A stretch of DNA of 64,000 nucleotides from Algibacter miyuki (GTDB lineage: Bacteria > Bacteroidota > Bacteroidia > Flavobacteriales > Flavobacteriaceae): contig NZ_JAUFQP010000013.1 of NCBI RefSeq assembly GCF_030409805.1, positions 874,501 to 938,500 of the forward strand, given 5' to 3'. This document shows positions 1-8,491 of the stretch, in pieces. The notes beneath the pieces were generated by a model. The model was not told the origin of the DNA. It did not search any database and saw nothing but the letters and a program-made list of their open reading frames with translations. The position numbers and the translations under genes were made by a program. Position 1 is the first letter of the stretch, and each line of letters starts with the position of its first letter.

Positions 1-870
1 TATACCATTGAAGAAAAGGTAGAAATAGGTAAACGACACCTGTTGCCAAAACAATTAAAAGAACACGGTTTAACCGCTGATCATTTAAAAATTGGTAAGG
101 CACAAATTGAGAAAATTGTTGAAGGTTATACGCGAGAATCAGGCGTGCGTGGCTTAGATAAACAAATGGCAAAAATGGTACGTTATGCAGCCAAAAGTAT
201 TGCCATGGAAGAAGATTATAACCTAAAAGTGAGCAATGAAGATATTATTGAAGTATTAGGCGGTCCTAAAATGGAGCGCGATAAATATGAAAATAATAAT
301 GTTGCTGGTGTGGTTACAGGTTTAGCTTGGACCAGTGTTGGTGGTGATATTCTGTTTATAGAATCGATTCTTTCAAAAGGAAAAGGCGCGATGACTATTA
401 CTGGAAATCTTGGAAAAGTGATGAAGGAATCGTCTACCATTGCTATGGAATACATAAAATCTAATGCTGAAGAATTTGGTATAGATCCAACGGTTTTTGA
501 TAAGTATAATGTTCACATTCACGTGCCAGAAGGTGCCACTCCAAAAGATGGTCCAAGTGCTGGTGTTACCATGTTAACCTCGTTGGTGTCTTTATTTACT
601 CAGAAAAAAGTAAAGAAAAGTTTAGCCATGACAGGCGAAATTACTTTGCGTGGTAAAGTATTGCCAGTAGGCGGTATTAAAGAGAAAATATTAGCAGCAA
701 AACGCGCCAGAATAAAAGAGATTTTATTGTGTGAAGAAAATAGACGTGATATTGAAGAAATTAAACCTGAGTATTTAAAAGGTTTAACGTTCCATTATGT
801 TACCGAAATGAGCGACGTTATTAAGTTTGCCATCACCGATCAAAAGGTGAAAAATGCAAAAGAATTATAA
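1..870 (+). CDS. lon: Lon protease, C-terminal part (5' end outside window)
   Basis: ATP-dependent cytoplasmic serine protease that degrades damaged and regulatory proteins. The reading frame is open from base 1 (it reads [20 protein letters not shown]), so this is the C-terminal roughly 290 residues of a protein usually about 800 long. Visible parts are the end of the AAA+ small domain and the whole protease domain. The catalytic Ser lies in DGPSAG (codon 556-558) and the catalytic Lys in GGIKEK (codon 679-681), both intact. A strong terminator follows at 885-917, so transcription from lon should not run on into porQ. Confidence 0.97.
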   Translation, partial: YTIEEKVEIGKRHLLPKQLKEHGLTADHLKIGKAQIEKIVEGYTRESGVRGLDKQMAKMVRYAAKSIAMEEDYNLKVSNEDIIEVLGGPKMERDKYENNNVAGVVTGLAWTSVGGDILFIESILSKGKGAMTITGNLGKVMKESSTIAMEYIKSNAEEFGIDPTVFDKYNVHIHVPEGATPKDGPSAGVTMLTSLVSLFTQKKVKKSLAMTGEITLRGKVLPVGGIKEKILAAKRARIKEILLCEENRRDIEEIKPEYLKGLTFHYVTEMSDVIKFAITDQKVKNAKEL

Positions 871-884
871 ATGATATTTTGATT

Positions 885-917
885 TTAAAAAGCCTCGACA
901 TTGTCGGGGTTTTTTTA
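885..917 (+). terminator. Rho-independent terminator after lon
   Basis: Stem CCTCGACA / TGTCGGGG (one G-T pair) followed by seven Ts, 15 bases after the lon stop. Confidence 0.85.
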
Positions 918-983
918 TGAATTAAAATAAAAAATAGATGTACTCGTTTTAAGATAGATTTATTTTCTTTGCAGCACGAATAT

Positions 984-2003
984 ATGTTTAAAAAAATTGC
1001 TACTTTATTATGTTGTTCTTATGGCTTACTAGCTTTTGCTCAGTTAGGCGGAGAATCGACGTATCAATTTTTAAACTTGGTATCGTCGCCACGTCAGGCG
1101 GCTTTAGGAGGTAAAGTGTTAACTAACGTGGATTACGATGTTACGCAGGCTTTATACAACCCCGCGACCATAAACATTGAAATGGATAACCAACTCGCTT
1201 TAAATTACACCAGTTATTTAGGTGGTATTGGCTACGGAACTGCTGCTTATGCTTACACTTTAGATCGTCGTACACAAACCATCCATGCAGGAATTACCTA
1301 TATTAATTATGGGAAATTTGACGGCTATGACGAGGAAGGAAATGCTACAGGAACTTTTAGCGGAAACGAAACGGCTTTATCGGTAGGGTATGCTACTCAA
1401 ATTGGGTATACCGATTTTTATTTTGGAGCAAACGTGAAACTGATTACTTCAAAATTGGAACAATATAGTTCTTTTGGAGCTGCGGCCGATTTAGGTTTAA
1501 TTTATATTGATGAAGATTTAGATTTTAACGCGGCATTGGTGGTTCGTAATTTTGGAACGCAAATCACCACTTATGCCGGTTTAAGGGAGTCGTTACCTTT
1601 TGAGGTGAGTTTGGGCTTATCGCAAAAGTTAGAACACGTACCAATACGTTGGCATGTAACACTCGAAAATTTACAAGAATGGCCTATTGCTCGTCCAAAC
1701 CCAGCAAGAGAAACTAGTGATTTAAGCGGGAATAATTCTTCAGAAAAAATAGGGTTTATTGGTCAAGTAATTCGACATACAATTATTGGTGCCGAACTTT
1801 TTCCGGAAAGCGGATTCAATATTAGGCTCGGTTATAACTTTCGAAGAGGCGAAGATTTACGAATTTTAGAACAGCGTAATTTTTCGGGCATTTCGGCCGG
1901 ACTTTCTATTAAAATGAATAAAATGCGTTTCAGTTTTACACATTCAAAATATACTAGTGCAGCAAATGCGAACTTTTTTGGCTTGCAAATAGATTTGCAA
2001 TAG
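984..2003 (+). CDS. porQ: Type IX secretion system protein PorQ
   Basis: Outer-membrane beta-barrel protein of the Bacteroidota type IX secretion/gliding machinery, a relative of the PorP/PorV barrel families. The ATG at 984 gives MFKKIATLLCCSYGLLAFAQ, a clean signal peptide ending at AFAQ; an upstream in-frame TTG at 969 is less likely. The mature N-terminus has the family pattern ESTYQFLNLVSSPRQAALGG followed by NPA motifs, then alternating barrel strands and a C-terminal aromatic strand ending FFGLQIDLQ. Length 339 aa is usual for PorQ. It lies alone between the lon terminator and cmk. The assignment rests on the N-terminal pattern recalled from the family. Confidence 0.88.
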   Translation: MFKKIATLLCCSYGLLAFAQLGGESTYQFLNLVSSPRQAALGGKVLTNVDYDVTQALYNPATINIEMDNQLALNYTSYLGGIGYGTAAYAYTLDRRTQTIHAGITYINYGKFDGYDEEGNATGTFSGNETALSVGYATQIGYTDFYFGANVKLITSKLEQYSSFGAAADLGLIYIDEDLDFNAALVVRNFGTQITTYAGLRESLPFEVSLGLSQKLEHVPIRWHVTLENLQEWPIARPNPARETSDLSGNNSSEKIGFIGQVIRHTIIGAELFPESGFNIRLGYNFRRGEDLRILEQRNFSGISAGLSIKMNKMRFSFTHSKYTSAANANFFGLQIDLQ

Positions 2004-2142
2004 GCTTGAATTAGTTAGTAAAGTTCGATTTTTAACTTAGAAAAGCTACTTTCAAAATATATTTAATCGGTTTTATTTAATACTTTCTATCACTTTAAGT
2101 ATTTTTGAACTTTTAATAACATCCCATTTCAACATAAAATAA

Positions 2143-2838
2143 ATGAATAAAATTACTATTGCCATCGACGGATTTTCTTCAACAGGAAAAAGTACAGTAG
2201 CCAAACAGCTGGCAAAACATTTAGGCTATGTATATGTGGATTCTGGAGCAATGTATAGAGCGGTGACGTTTTATGCCATGCAAAATGGATTGATTTCTAA
2301 AGATGATTTTAATGTTGAAGCGCTAATTTTTCAACTTGAAAAAATAACAATTAGCTTTAAATTTAATGAAAGTTTAGGTTTTGCTGAAGTGTACTTGAAT
2401 GGTGAAAATATTGAAAAACAAATTAGAACTTTAGAGGTTTCCAGCTTTGTGAGTAAAGTGGCTGCCATTTCGGAAGTTAGGCAGAAACTGGTAGAACAAC
2501 AACAAAAAATGGGATTAGATAAAGGCGTAGTAATGGACGGTCGTGATATTGGAACCGTTGTTTTTAAAGATGCCGAACTTAAATTATTTATGCTCGCTTC
2601 CGCGGAAAAAAGAGCTATCCGCCGTTTTGATGAATTGATAGAACGTGGCGATAAAGTCTTGTATGAAGATGTTTTACACAATGTGGTAGAACGCGACCAT
2701 ATAGATTCAACTCGAGAAGATTCGCCGTTAGTAAAGGCTGATGATGCTATTGAAATTGATAATACGGATATGACTTTAGAAGAACAGTTTGATAAAATAT
2801 TAAAACTTGCTAAAATGACGATTGAAGGTTTGAAGTAG
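2143..2838 (+). CDS. cmk: Cytidylate kinase
   Basis: Phosphorylates CMP and dCMP with ATP in the cytoplasm (pyrimidine nucleotide salvage). The N-terminus ITIAIDGFSSTGKSTVAKQL is the P-loop with GxxxxGKST, followed by the NMP-binding segment DSGAMYRAVT and the signature MDGRDIGTVVFKDAELK. The LID region RRFDELIERG and the closing RDHIDSTREDSPLVKADDA are present. 231 aa is normal. It is the first gene after porQ with 139 bases between; a shared hairpin terminator separates it from the convergent LysM gene. Confidence 0.97.
   Translation: MNKITIAIDGFSSTGKSTVAKQLAKHLGYVYVDSGAMYRAVTFYAMQNGLISKDDFNVEALIFQLEKITISFKFNESLGFAEVYLNGENIEKQIRTLEVSSFVSKVAAISEVRQKLVEQQQKMGLDKGVVMDGRDIGTVVFKDAELKLFMLASAEKRAIRRFDELIERGDKVLYEDVLHNVVERDHIDSTREDSPLVKADDAIEIDNTDMTLEEQFDKILKLAKMTIEGLK
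2595..2608 (+). repeat. 14-base motif copy 1, CGCTTCCGCGGAAA
   Basis: One of four copies of CGCTTNCGCGGAAA in the first 30 kb; this one lies inside cmk. See findings. Confidence 0.6.
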
Positions 2839-2891
2839 GAGGGATTCCGAAATCAGTAGATAGTCTTTAAACTTCAATATAAAACATAAAA

Positions 2892-2927
2892 AAACGAACG
2901 CCTAAATAAATAGACGTTCGTTTTCTT
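2892..2927. terminator. Bidirectional terminator between cmk and LysM gene
   Basis: Stem AACGAACGCCT / AGACGTTCGTT with one mismatch; runs of A on the left and T on the right let it serve both convergent genes. Confidence 0.8.
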
Positions 2928-2946
2928 TATTCTAAGTAATTATTCC

Positions 2947-3327
2947 CTATAGATTTGGAATAATTAATTCTTGGTCTGGGTGAATAACGTCTGGATTCTT
3001 TAAAATATCAGAGTTTGCTTTAAAAATATCTTGATATTTCGCTGCTTTACCATAATACTGAATAGCTATTTTACCTAAAGTTTCACCGCTTTTTACAGTG
3101 TGTCTATGGAAAACAGTTTCATCGGCTACTTTAATATCGGCCATAATATCCGAAGGATTATCACCACCAATTTCTTTAATTTTGTCCCAAATTAAGTTCT
3201 TTTCATAAGGCGTATTTGCTGTTCCTGTAACTTTTAATTGTCCGTTTTCTTCTTTAACATCACCATTTTGGATGTTTAAAGCTTCGCCTAGATCTAATAC
3301 AGGTTGGTATTTTGCTTTCATTGTCAT
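2947..3327 (-). CDS. BON-LysM protein (YgaU/Kbp-like)
   Basis: Small 126-aa protein without a signal peptide. Residues about 10-70 resemble a BON domain (VKEENGQLKVTGTA, then NLIWDKIKEIGGD), and residues 75-126 form a LysM domain (HRHTVKSGETLGKIAIQYYG to HPDQELIIPNL). The same order is found in E. coli Kbp (YgaU), a potassium-binding cytoplasmic protein, so a similar small stress or ion-sensing role is possible but not proven. It is transcribed against cmk and divergently from rpsA. The start is the first of two nearby ATGs (MTMKAK); MKAK two codons on is equally possible. Confidence 0.85.
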   Translation of the reverse strand: MTMKAKYQPVLDLGEALNIQNGDVKEENGQLKVTGTANTPYEKNLIWDKIKEIGGDNPSDIMADIKVADETVFHRHTVKSGETLGKIAIQYYGKAAKYQDIFKANSDILKNPDVIHPDQELIIPNL

Positions 3328-3471
3328 AAGTGTAGATTTTAATTTTGTTTAACAGGTTCAATATAGCAAAACCGATGCCAATTTTTAACATTTTTTTTAA
3401 TTTTATTATTTATCTAGTAATCAGTAGTTTAAAATATTTTAATGAAATTAGGCTAATTGATTGAAAATATG

Positions 3472-3479
3472 TATTTTTG
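3472..3479 (+). promoter_or_regulatory. rpsA promoter, -7 box TATTTTTG
   Basis: Matches the Bacteroidota -7 consensus TAnnTTTG; TTG triplets lie about 8-15 bases upstream, nearer than the usual -33. The rpsA start is 173 bases downstream. Confidence 0.6.
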
Positions 3480-3603
3480 CACTCCTTTTAGCGATTTATT
3501 GGAAAGAGAAAAGGAATGAAACTTTATTTAAAAATAACACTTCTGTGTGTTACTTGCTTAAATCTTCCAAAACAGACAGAATACAAAACATAATGTGTTT
3601 TTA

Positions 3604-3617
3604 TTTCCGCGAAAGCG
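3604..3617 (-). repeat. 14-base motif copy 2 (TTTCCGCGAAAGCG on plus strand)
   Basis: Reverse complement of CGCTTTCGCGGAAA, lying in the rpsA leader 35 bases before the start codon. Confidence 0.6.
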
Positions 3618-3651
3618 ATGCAAATAAAAAAGCATTATTAAATTTAATTAA

Positions 3652-5484
3652 ATGGCGGAAAACGCAAACCCAGCTGAAGTTGAAGCAACTGAAGCACAAA
3701 CTGTTGGAGCTCCAGTTGAATCTGAAGCAAAAGCAAACCCTGAAAAATTCTTAGCAGATTTTAACTGGCACAATTACGAAGAAGGAATTGATGAAGTTGA
3801 TGGTCAGCAATTATTAGAATTTGAAAAATTAGTAGCTGAAAATTTCGTAGACACTTTAAATGATGAAGTTGTTGAAGGTACAGTAGTACACATTTCTGAT
3901 AGAGATGCTATTATTGACATCAACGCAAAATCTGAAGGTGTTATTTCTTTAAACGAATTTCGTTACAACCCAGGTTTATCTGTAGGAGATAAAGTTGAAG
4001 TATTAATTGATGTGCGTGAAGATGCAACTGGTCAGTTAGTATTATCTCACAGAAAAGCTCGTGTAATTAAAGCATGGGATCGTGTAAATAAAGCACACGA
4101 AACTGGAGAAATTGTTAACGGTTTTGTAAAATGCAGAACTAAAGGTGGTATGATTGTAGATGTTTTCGGAATTGAAGCATTCTTACCAGGATCTCAAATT
4201 GATGTTAAGCCAATTAGAGATTACGACCAGTACGTAAACAAAACTATGGAATTCAAAGTTGTGAAAATCAACCATGAGTTTAAAAACGTAGTTGTTTCTC
4301 ATAAAGCTTTAATTGAAGCTGATATTGAAATCCAGAAGAAAGAAATTATTGGTCAATTAGAAAAAGGTCAAGTATTAGAAGGTATTGTTAAAAATATTAC
4401 TTCTTACGGTGTATTCATCGATCTTGGTGGTGTTGATGGATTAGTTCACATTACTGATTTATCTTGGTCTCGTATCAACCATCCAAATGAGATTGTTGAA
4501 TTAGATCAAAAACTTAACGTTGTAATCCTTGATTTTGATGAAAACAAATCAAGAATCCAATTAGGTCTTAAACAATTATCTAAACATCCTTGGGAAGCTT
4601 TAGCTGAAGAGGTAAAAGTTGGTGATAAAGTAAAAGGTAAAGTTGTTGTAATCGCTGATTACGGTGCATTTATCGAAGTTGCTGATGGTGTTGAAGGATT
4701 AATTCACGTTTCTGAAATGTCTTGGTCTACACATTTACGTTCTGCACAAGATTTCGTTTCTGTTGGAGATGAAGTTGATGCAGTAATCTTAACTTTAGAT
4801 AGAGAAGATCGTAAAATGTCTCTAGGTATCAAGCAATTATCTGCTGATCCATGGACAGATATTACTACTAAATACCCATTATCTTCTAAGCATACAGGTA
4901 TTGTACGTAACTTTACAAACTTTGGTGTTTTTGTTGAATTAGAAGAAGGAATTGACGGATTAATTTATATCTCTGATTTATCTTGGACTAAGAAAATTAA
5001 GCACCCATCTGAATTCTGCGCTGTTGGCGATAAATTAGATGTGGTTGTATTAGAATTAGATGTTGAAGGTCGTAAATTATCTTTAGGACATAAACAAACT
5101 ACTTCTAACCCTTGGGATAAATACGAAACTGAATTTGCTTTAGAAACACTTCATACAGCAGCTCTTACAGAGATTGTTGATAAAGGAGCTACTATCGAAT
5201 TTAACGAAGATATCGTTGCATTTGTTCCTTCTCGTCATTTAGAGAAAGAAGATGGTACTAAATTAAAGAAAGGTGAAGAAGCACAATTCAAAATTATTGA
5301 ATTCAACAAAGAATTCAAAAGAGTTGTAGCATCTCATACTGCAGTATTTAGAGCAGAAGAAGCGAAAATTGTTAAGCAAGCTGTACGTAAAGCAGAAGCT
5401 CAAGCAGCAGAAGCAAAACCAACTTTAGGTGATGCTAATGATGCCTTACAAGCGCTTAAAGATAAAATGGACGGGAAAATATAA
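3652..5484 (+). CDS. rpsA: 30S ribosomal protein S1
   Basis: RNA-binding ribosomal protein that brings mRNA to the 30S subunit. The 610-aa chain shows five clear S1 repeats and a sixth degenerate one, starting near residues 78 (VVEGTVVHISDRDAIIDI), 158 (IVNGFVKCRTKGG), 240 (VLEGIVKNITSYGVFIDLGG), 325 (VKGKVVVIADYGAFIEV), 410 (HTGIVRNFTNFGVFVEL) and about 490. Several repeats carry the typical GLVHITDLSW / GLIHVSEMSW strand. The N-terminus is Glu/Ala-rich (ANPAEVEATEAQTVGAPVES) and the C-terminus is charged. Codon use is strikingly regular, as in highly expressed genes. Two hairpins follow the stop. Confidence 0.97.
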   Translation: MAENANPAEVEATEAQTVGAPVESEAKANPEKFLADFNWHNYEEGIDEVDGQQLLEFEKLVAENFVDTLNDEVVEGTVVHISDRDAIIDINAKSEGVISLNEFRYNPGLSVGDKVEVLIDVREDATGQLVLSHRKARVIKAWDRVNKAHETGEIVNGFVKCRTKGGMIVDVFGIEAFLPGSQIDVKPIRDYDQYVNKTMEFKVVKINHEFKNVVVSHKALIEADIEIQKKEIIGQLEKGQVLEGIVKNITSYGVFIDLGGVDGLVHITDLSWSRINHPNEIVELDQKLNVVILDFDENKSRIQLGLKQLSKHPWEALAEEVKVGDKVKGKVVVIADYGAFIEVADGVEGLIHVSEMSWSTHLRSAQDFVSVGDEVDAVILTLDREDRKMSLGIKQLSADPWTDITTKYPLSSKHTGIVRNFTNFGVFVELEEGIDGLIYISDLSWTKKIKHPSEFCAVGDKLDVVVLELDVEGRKLSLGHKQTTSNPWDKYETEFALETLHTAALTEIVDKGATIEFNEDIVAFVPSRHLEKEDGTKLKKGEEAQFKIIEFNKEFKRVVASHTAVFRAEEAKIVKQAVRKAEAQAAEAKPTLGDANDALQALKDKMDGKI

Positions 5485-5494
5485 TTCATTTCCT

Positions 5495-5557
5495 TTTCCG
5501 TGAAAACGGAAACCTATTTATAACATTAAAGCTCCTCAGAAATGAGGGGCTTTTTTT
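5495..5557 (+). terminator. Terminator region after rpsA
   Basis: A first small hairpin (TTTCCGT / ACGGAAA, about 5495-5512) is followed by the real terminator at 5528-5557: stem AGCTCCTCA / TGAGGGGCT with loop GAAA, then seven Ts. Confidence 0.85.
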
Positions 5558-5721
5558 GTGGATTATCATTGTATAAAATTGGTTGTAGCAGCTTCATATA
5601 AAACTATGAATTAGTTGTTATGGTATACCGTTTGAAGCCATTACAATAAGTAAAAATAAAGGTGTTAAATATTTTATGAGACTTTTAGAGTTTGATTTAT
5701 TATTCTGTTAATTAACGGCAT

Positions 5722-5757
5722 AAAAAAGCCGATAACATTAGTTATCGGCTTTTTTTT
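5722..5757. terminator. Terminator for fumC (bidirectional)
   Basis: Perfect stem AAAAAAGCCGATAAC / GTTATCGGCTTTTTT with loop ATTA; U-runs on both strands. The 160 bases between this and the rpsA terminator show nothing else. Confidence 0.9.
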
Positions 5758-5777
5758 ATATAAATAAATTGTGTATA

Positions 5778-7175
5778 CTATTTTAAAGCACCAACCATAT
5801 CTTCTGGTTTTACCCAAGCATCGTAGTCTTCAGGAGTAACATAACCTAAACGTACGGCTTCTTCTTTTAAAGTGGTTCCGTTTTCGTGTGCTGTGTTTGC
5901 AATTTCAGCAGCTTTATAATAACCAATTTTGGTATTTAAAGCGGTAACAAGCATTAAGGAGTTATTAAGTAGTTTAGTAATAACTTCTTGGTTTGGCTCG
6001 ATACCAACCGCACAGTTTTCATCAAAACTAACACAAGCATCTCCAATTAATTGTGCCGATTGTAAAACATTGGCAGCCATAACAGGTTTAAAAACGTTAA
6101 GCTCGTAATGGCCTTGCATACCTCCAACAGAAACAGCAACATCGTTACCTATAACTTGTGCACAAACCATAGTTAAGGCTTCACATTGTGTTGGGTTTAC
6201 TTTTCCAGGCATAATAGAACTTCCTGGTTCGTTGGCAGGAATTGAAATTTCGCCAATACCTGAACGTGGGCCAGAAGCCATCATTCTAATATCGTTAGCT
6301 ATTTTATTTAAAGATACCGCAAGTTGTTTTAAAGCACCATGTGTTTCAACTAAAGCATCGTGAGCCGCTAATGCCTCGAATTTATTTGGAGCTGTAACAA
6401 AAGGTAATCCTGTAAATTCTGCGATATATTCAGCAACACGTTTGCTGTAACCTTTTGGTGTGTTTAACCCTGTTCCAACTGCTGTACCACCTAAAGCTAA
6501 TTCACTTAAATGCGCTAATGTGTTTTCTAAAGCGTTCATACCGTGATCTAATTGTGCTACATAACCCGAAAGTTCTTGACCTAATGTTAAAGGTGTTGCA
6601 TCCATTAAATGTGTACGTCCAATTTTTACAACATTTTTAAACGCATCCGATTTTTTCTTCAACGTCTCTCGTAATTGTCTAACCCCAGGAATGGTGTTTT
6701 CAACAATTTTTTTGTAAGCTGCAATATGCATTCCGGTAGGGAAGGTGTCGTTAGACGATTGCGATTTATTAACATCATCATTCGGTTGAATGGTTTTTTC
6801 TCCTTCACCAATAACAAATCCTGCAAGTTGGTGTGCTCTGTTGGCAATAACCTCATTAACATTCATGTTACTTTGCGTACCCGAACCTGTTTGCCAAATT
6901 ACTAAAGGAAATTGATCGTCGTGCTTACCTTCGAGAATTTCATTACAAACGTTAGCAATATGGTCACGTTTTTCAATAGCTAACACGCCCAATTCACAGT
7001 TGGTGTAAGCCGCTGCCTTTTTTAAATATGCAAAACCGTAAATTATTTCTAACGGCATTGACGCAGATGGTCCAATTTTGAAGTTATTCCTAGAGCGCTC
7101 AGTTTGTGCTCCCCAAAGTTTATCGGCAGGTACTTTTACCTCGCCCATGGTATCTTTTTCAATTCTGTAACTCAT
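5778..7175 (-). CDS. fumC: Class II fumarate hydratase
   Basis: Iron-independent TCA-cycle enzyme interconverting fumarate and malate in the cytoplasm. 465 aa, the usual size. Visible signatures are [18 protein letters not shown] (substrate site), [16 protein letters not shown] with the catalytic-site His, and the superfamily signature [16 protein letters not shown] carrying the active-site Ser and Lys-Asn. The N-terminus [20 protein letters not shown] is typical of FumC. Single-gene unit with its own -7 promoter box (7202-7209) and terminator. Confidence 0.98.
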   Translation of the reverse strand: MSYRIEKDTMGEVKVPADKLWGAQTERSRNNFKIGPSASMPLEIIYGFAYLKKAAAYTNCELGVLAIEKRDHIANVCNEILEGKHDDQFPLVIWQTGSGTQSNMNVNEVIANRAHQLAGFVIGEGEKTIQPNDDVNKSQSSNDTFPTGMHIAAYKKIVENTIPGVRQLRETLKKKSDAFKNVVKIGRTHLMDATPLTLGQELSGYVAQLDHGMNALENTLAHLSELALGGTAVGTGLNTPKGYSKRVAEYIAEFTGLPFVTAPNKFEALAAHDALVETHGALKQLAVSLNKIANDIRMMASGPRSGIGEISIPANEPGSSIMPGKVNPTQCEALTMVCAQVIGNDVAVSVGGMQGHYELNVFKPVMAANVLQSAQLIGDACVSFDENCAVGIEPNQEVITKLLNNSLMLVTALNTKIGYYKAAEIANTAHENGTTLKEEAVRLGYVTPEDYDAWVKPEDMVGALK

Positions 7176-7201
7176 GGCAATATTAGTTTAATTATGAGTT
7201 A

Positions 7202-7209
7202 CAAAGTTA
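7202..7209 (-). promoter_or_regulatory. fumC promoter, -7 box TAACTTTG (minus strand)
   Basis: CAAAGTTA on the plus strand is the complement of TAnnTTTG, about 27 bases before the fumC ATG. Confidence 0.55.
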
Positions 7210-7359
7210 ATAGATTTGACTGTTTTTTGACGTGAAATACATTAGTTTTTCTACTGAATTTTTAACAAATTCATAAGATTAAATATTATTTGCCTTATTA
7301 AAAATGAATTATCTTTATAATGAATTTAAATAATAATTAATTTTTAAACTAAATATAAA

Positions 7360-8001
7360 ATGGCAACAATTAGATTAGGAGATGAAGCTCCGAATTTTAC
7401 AGCAGAAACATCGGAAGGAACAATTAACTTTCACGAATGGTTAGGCGATAGCTGGGGAATATTATTTTCACACCCAGCAGATTATACGCCTGTTTGTACT
7501 ACCGAGTTAGGAACTGTAGCACGATATACCGATGAGTTTAAAAAACGTAACGTAAAAGTGGTCGCTTTAAGTGTTGATGGTGTAGAATCTCACCACGGAT
7601 GGATTAAAGATATTAATGAAACTCAAAATACCACAGTTAATTTCCCAATTATCGCAGATGAAGATGGAAAAGTTTCTGAACTTTATGATATGATTCACCC
7701 AAATGCAGATAGCAAACTTACGGTGCGTTCTGTTTTTGTAATAGATAATAATAAGAAGGTGAAATTAATGATTACTTATCCAGCTTCTACAGGTAGAAAT
7801 TTTGATGAGTTATTACGTGTTGTAGACTCGCTTCAATTAACAGCTTACCATAAAGTAGCTACACCAGCAAACTGGCAAAATGGTGATGATTGTGTTGTAG
7901 TGCCTGCTATTGCAACGGCAGATATTCCTGCAATTTTCCCAAAAGGGTTTACAGAAGTGAAACCATATTTACGTATGACGCCACAACCAAACTTAGATTA
8001 G
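7360..8001 (+). CDS. Peroxiredoxin of the 1-Cys (Prx6) type
   Basis: Thiol peroxidase reducing H2O2 and organic peroxides in the cytoplasm. 213 aa. The peroxidatic Cys is in PADYTPVCTTELG (about residue 48), preceded by the LFSH strand seen in Prx6 rather than the FxPLDFTFVCPTE of 2-Cys AhpC. A long C-terminal dimerisation arm ending PKGFTEVKPYLRMTPQPNLD is typical of Prx6. A second Cys occurs near residue 177 (DDCVVV), which sits at a position where many archaeal Prx6 relatives also carry one, so a resolving role is possible. It stands alone, divergent from fumC. Confidence 0.93.
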   Translation: MATIRLGDEAPNFTAETSEGTINFHEWLGDSWGILFSHPADYTPVCTTELGTVARYTDEFKKRNVKVVALSVDGVESHHGWIKDINETQNTTVNFPIIADEDGKVSELYDMIHPNADSKLTVRSVFVIDNNKKVKLMITYPASTGRNFDELLRVVDSLQLTAYHKVATPANWQNGDDCVVVPAIATADIPAIFPKGFTEVKPYLRMTPQPNLD

Positions 8002-8034
8002 TTAAAAACTCTGTTAATAAATTTTATTTTGATA

Positions 8035-8065
8035 TTGTATAACATCAAGCTTTATATTATATTTG
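8035..8065 (+). promoter_or_regulatory. Promoter of the small membrane protein
   Basis: -33 TTG at 8035-8037 and -7 box TATATTTG at 8058-8065 with 20 bases between: the best complete match to the Bacteroidota promoter in the window. Confidence 0.7.
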
Positions 8066-8094
8066 CGTAAGATTTATAAAAGACACCAACAATT

Positions 8095-8271
8095 ATGTTT
8101 GATTTTGATCAATATTTAGGCTTTTTAGCATTTTTAGGAATATTAACCCTTGGATTTTGGTTAATGATTTTCTTAGTAACCTTTATAATCCCTTACTGGG
8201 TTGGAGGTGCTTTAATTGAAAGATTAAAGGAAATTAAAGAAGAGAAAAAAGCTAAACGATTAAATTCTTAA
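8095..8271 (+). CDS. Small membrane protein, 58 aa
   Basis: Short ORF not matching any family I recognise. It begins MFDFDQYLGF, continues with one long hydrophobic stretch (residues about 8-40, with FWLMIFLVTFIIPYW in its core), and ends in a strongly charged helix LIERLKEIKEEKKAKRLNS. It has a well-formed promoter 30 bases upstream and its own terminator 25 bases downstream, so it is very likely a real single-gene transcript. The layout (one or two membrane helices plus a charged cytoplasmic tail) suggests a small membrane-associated regulator or scaffold; function unknown. Confidence 0.75.
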   Translation: MFDFDQYLGFLAFLGILTLGFWLMIFLVTFIIPYWVGGALIERLKEIKEEKKAKRLNS

Positions 8272-8296
8272 GATTTAATTGACAGTATATAATAAG

Positions 8297-8325
8297 AAGG
8301 AAGCTCAATGAGCTTCCTTTTTTTG
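8297..8325 (+). terminator. Terminator after the small membrane protein
   Basis: Perfect stem AAGGAAGCTC / GAGCTTCCTT with a 3-base loop and a T-run. Confidence 0.9.
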
Positions 8326-8424
8326 TTTTGTAAATTGGATGTTTTAAATAAATGTGTTGTAGCAATGCGTTTTATGAAGCAATTTACTTTTAACTGTACG
8401 ACAAAAGGATTTAAGTATATTCAT

Positions 8425-8470
8425 AAAAAAAGGAGAGCGATTAGTATAACTAATCGCTCTCCTTTTTTTT
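8425..8470. terminator. Terminator of the outer-membrane receptor gene
   Basis: Perfect long stem AAAGGAGAGCGATTAGT / ACTAATCGCTCTCCTTT with T-runs on both strands; serves the minus-strand gene ending at 8492. Confidence 0.9.
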
Positions 8471-8491
8471 ACTCAGTGTTTCGTTTTCCTA

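Larger units (their letters stand above)
3328..3651. other. Divergent control region between LysM gene and rpsA
   Basis: No gene is supported here. It holds a -7 promoter box at 3472-3479 and a transcribed leader of about 165 bases before rpsA. A 25-codon ORF (3516-3593) sits in the leader after AAGGA, and 14-base motif copy 2 is at 3604-3617. The long leader fits the known habit of ribosomal S1 genes of being controlled at translation, but no specific fold is proven. Confidence 0.5.

Noticed and set aside
969..983. TTG start for porQ
   Set aside because: The ATG at 984 gives a proper signal peptide directly; the extra five residues do not.
3461..3754. 97-codon ORF overlapping the start of rpsA
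   Set aside because: It overlaps the strongly supported rpsA frame and covers the promoter; the protein is low-complexity.
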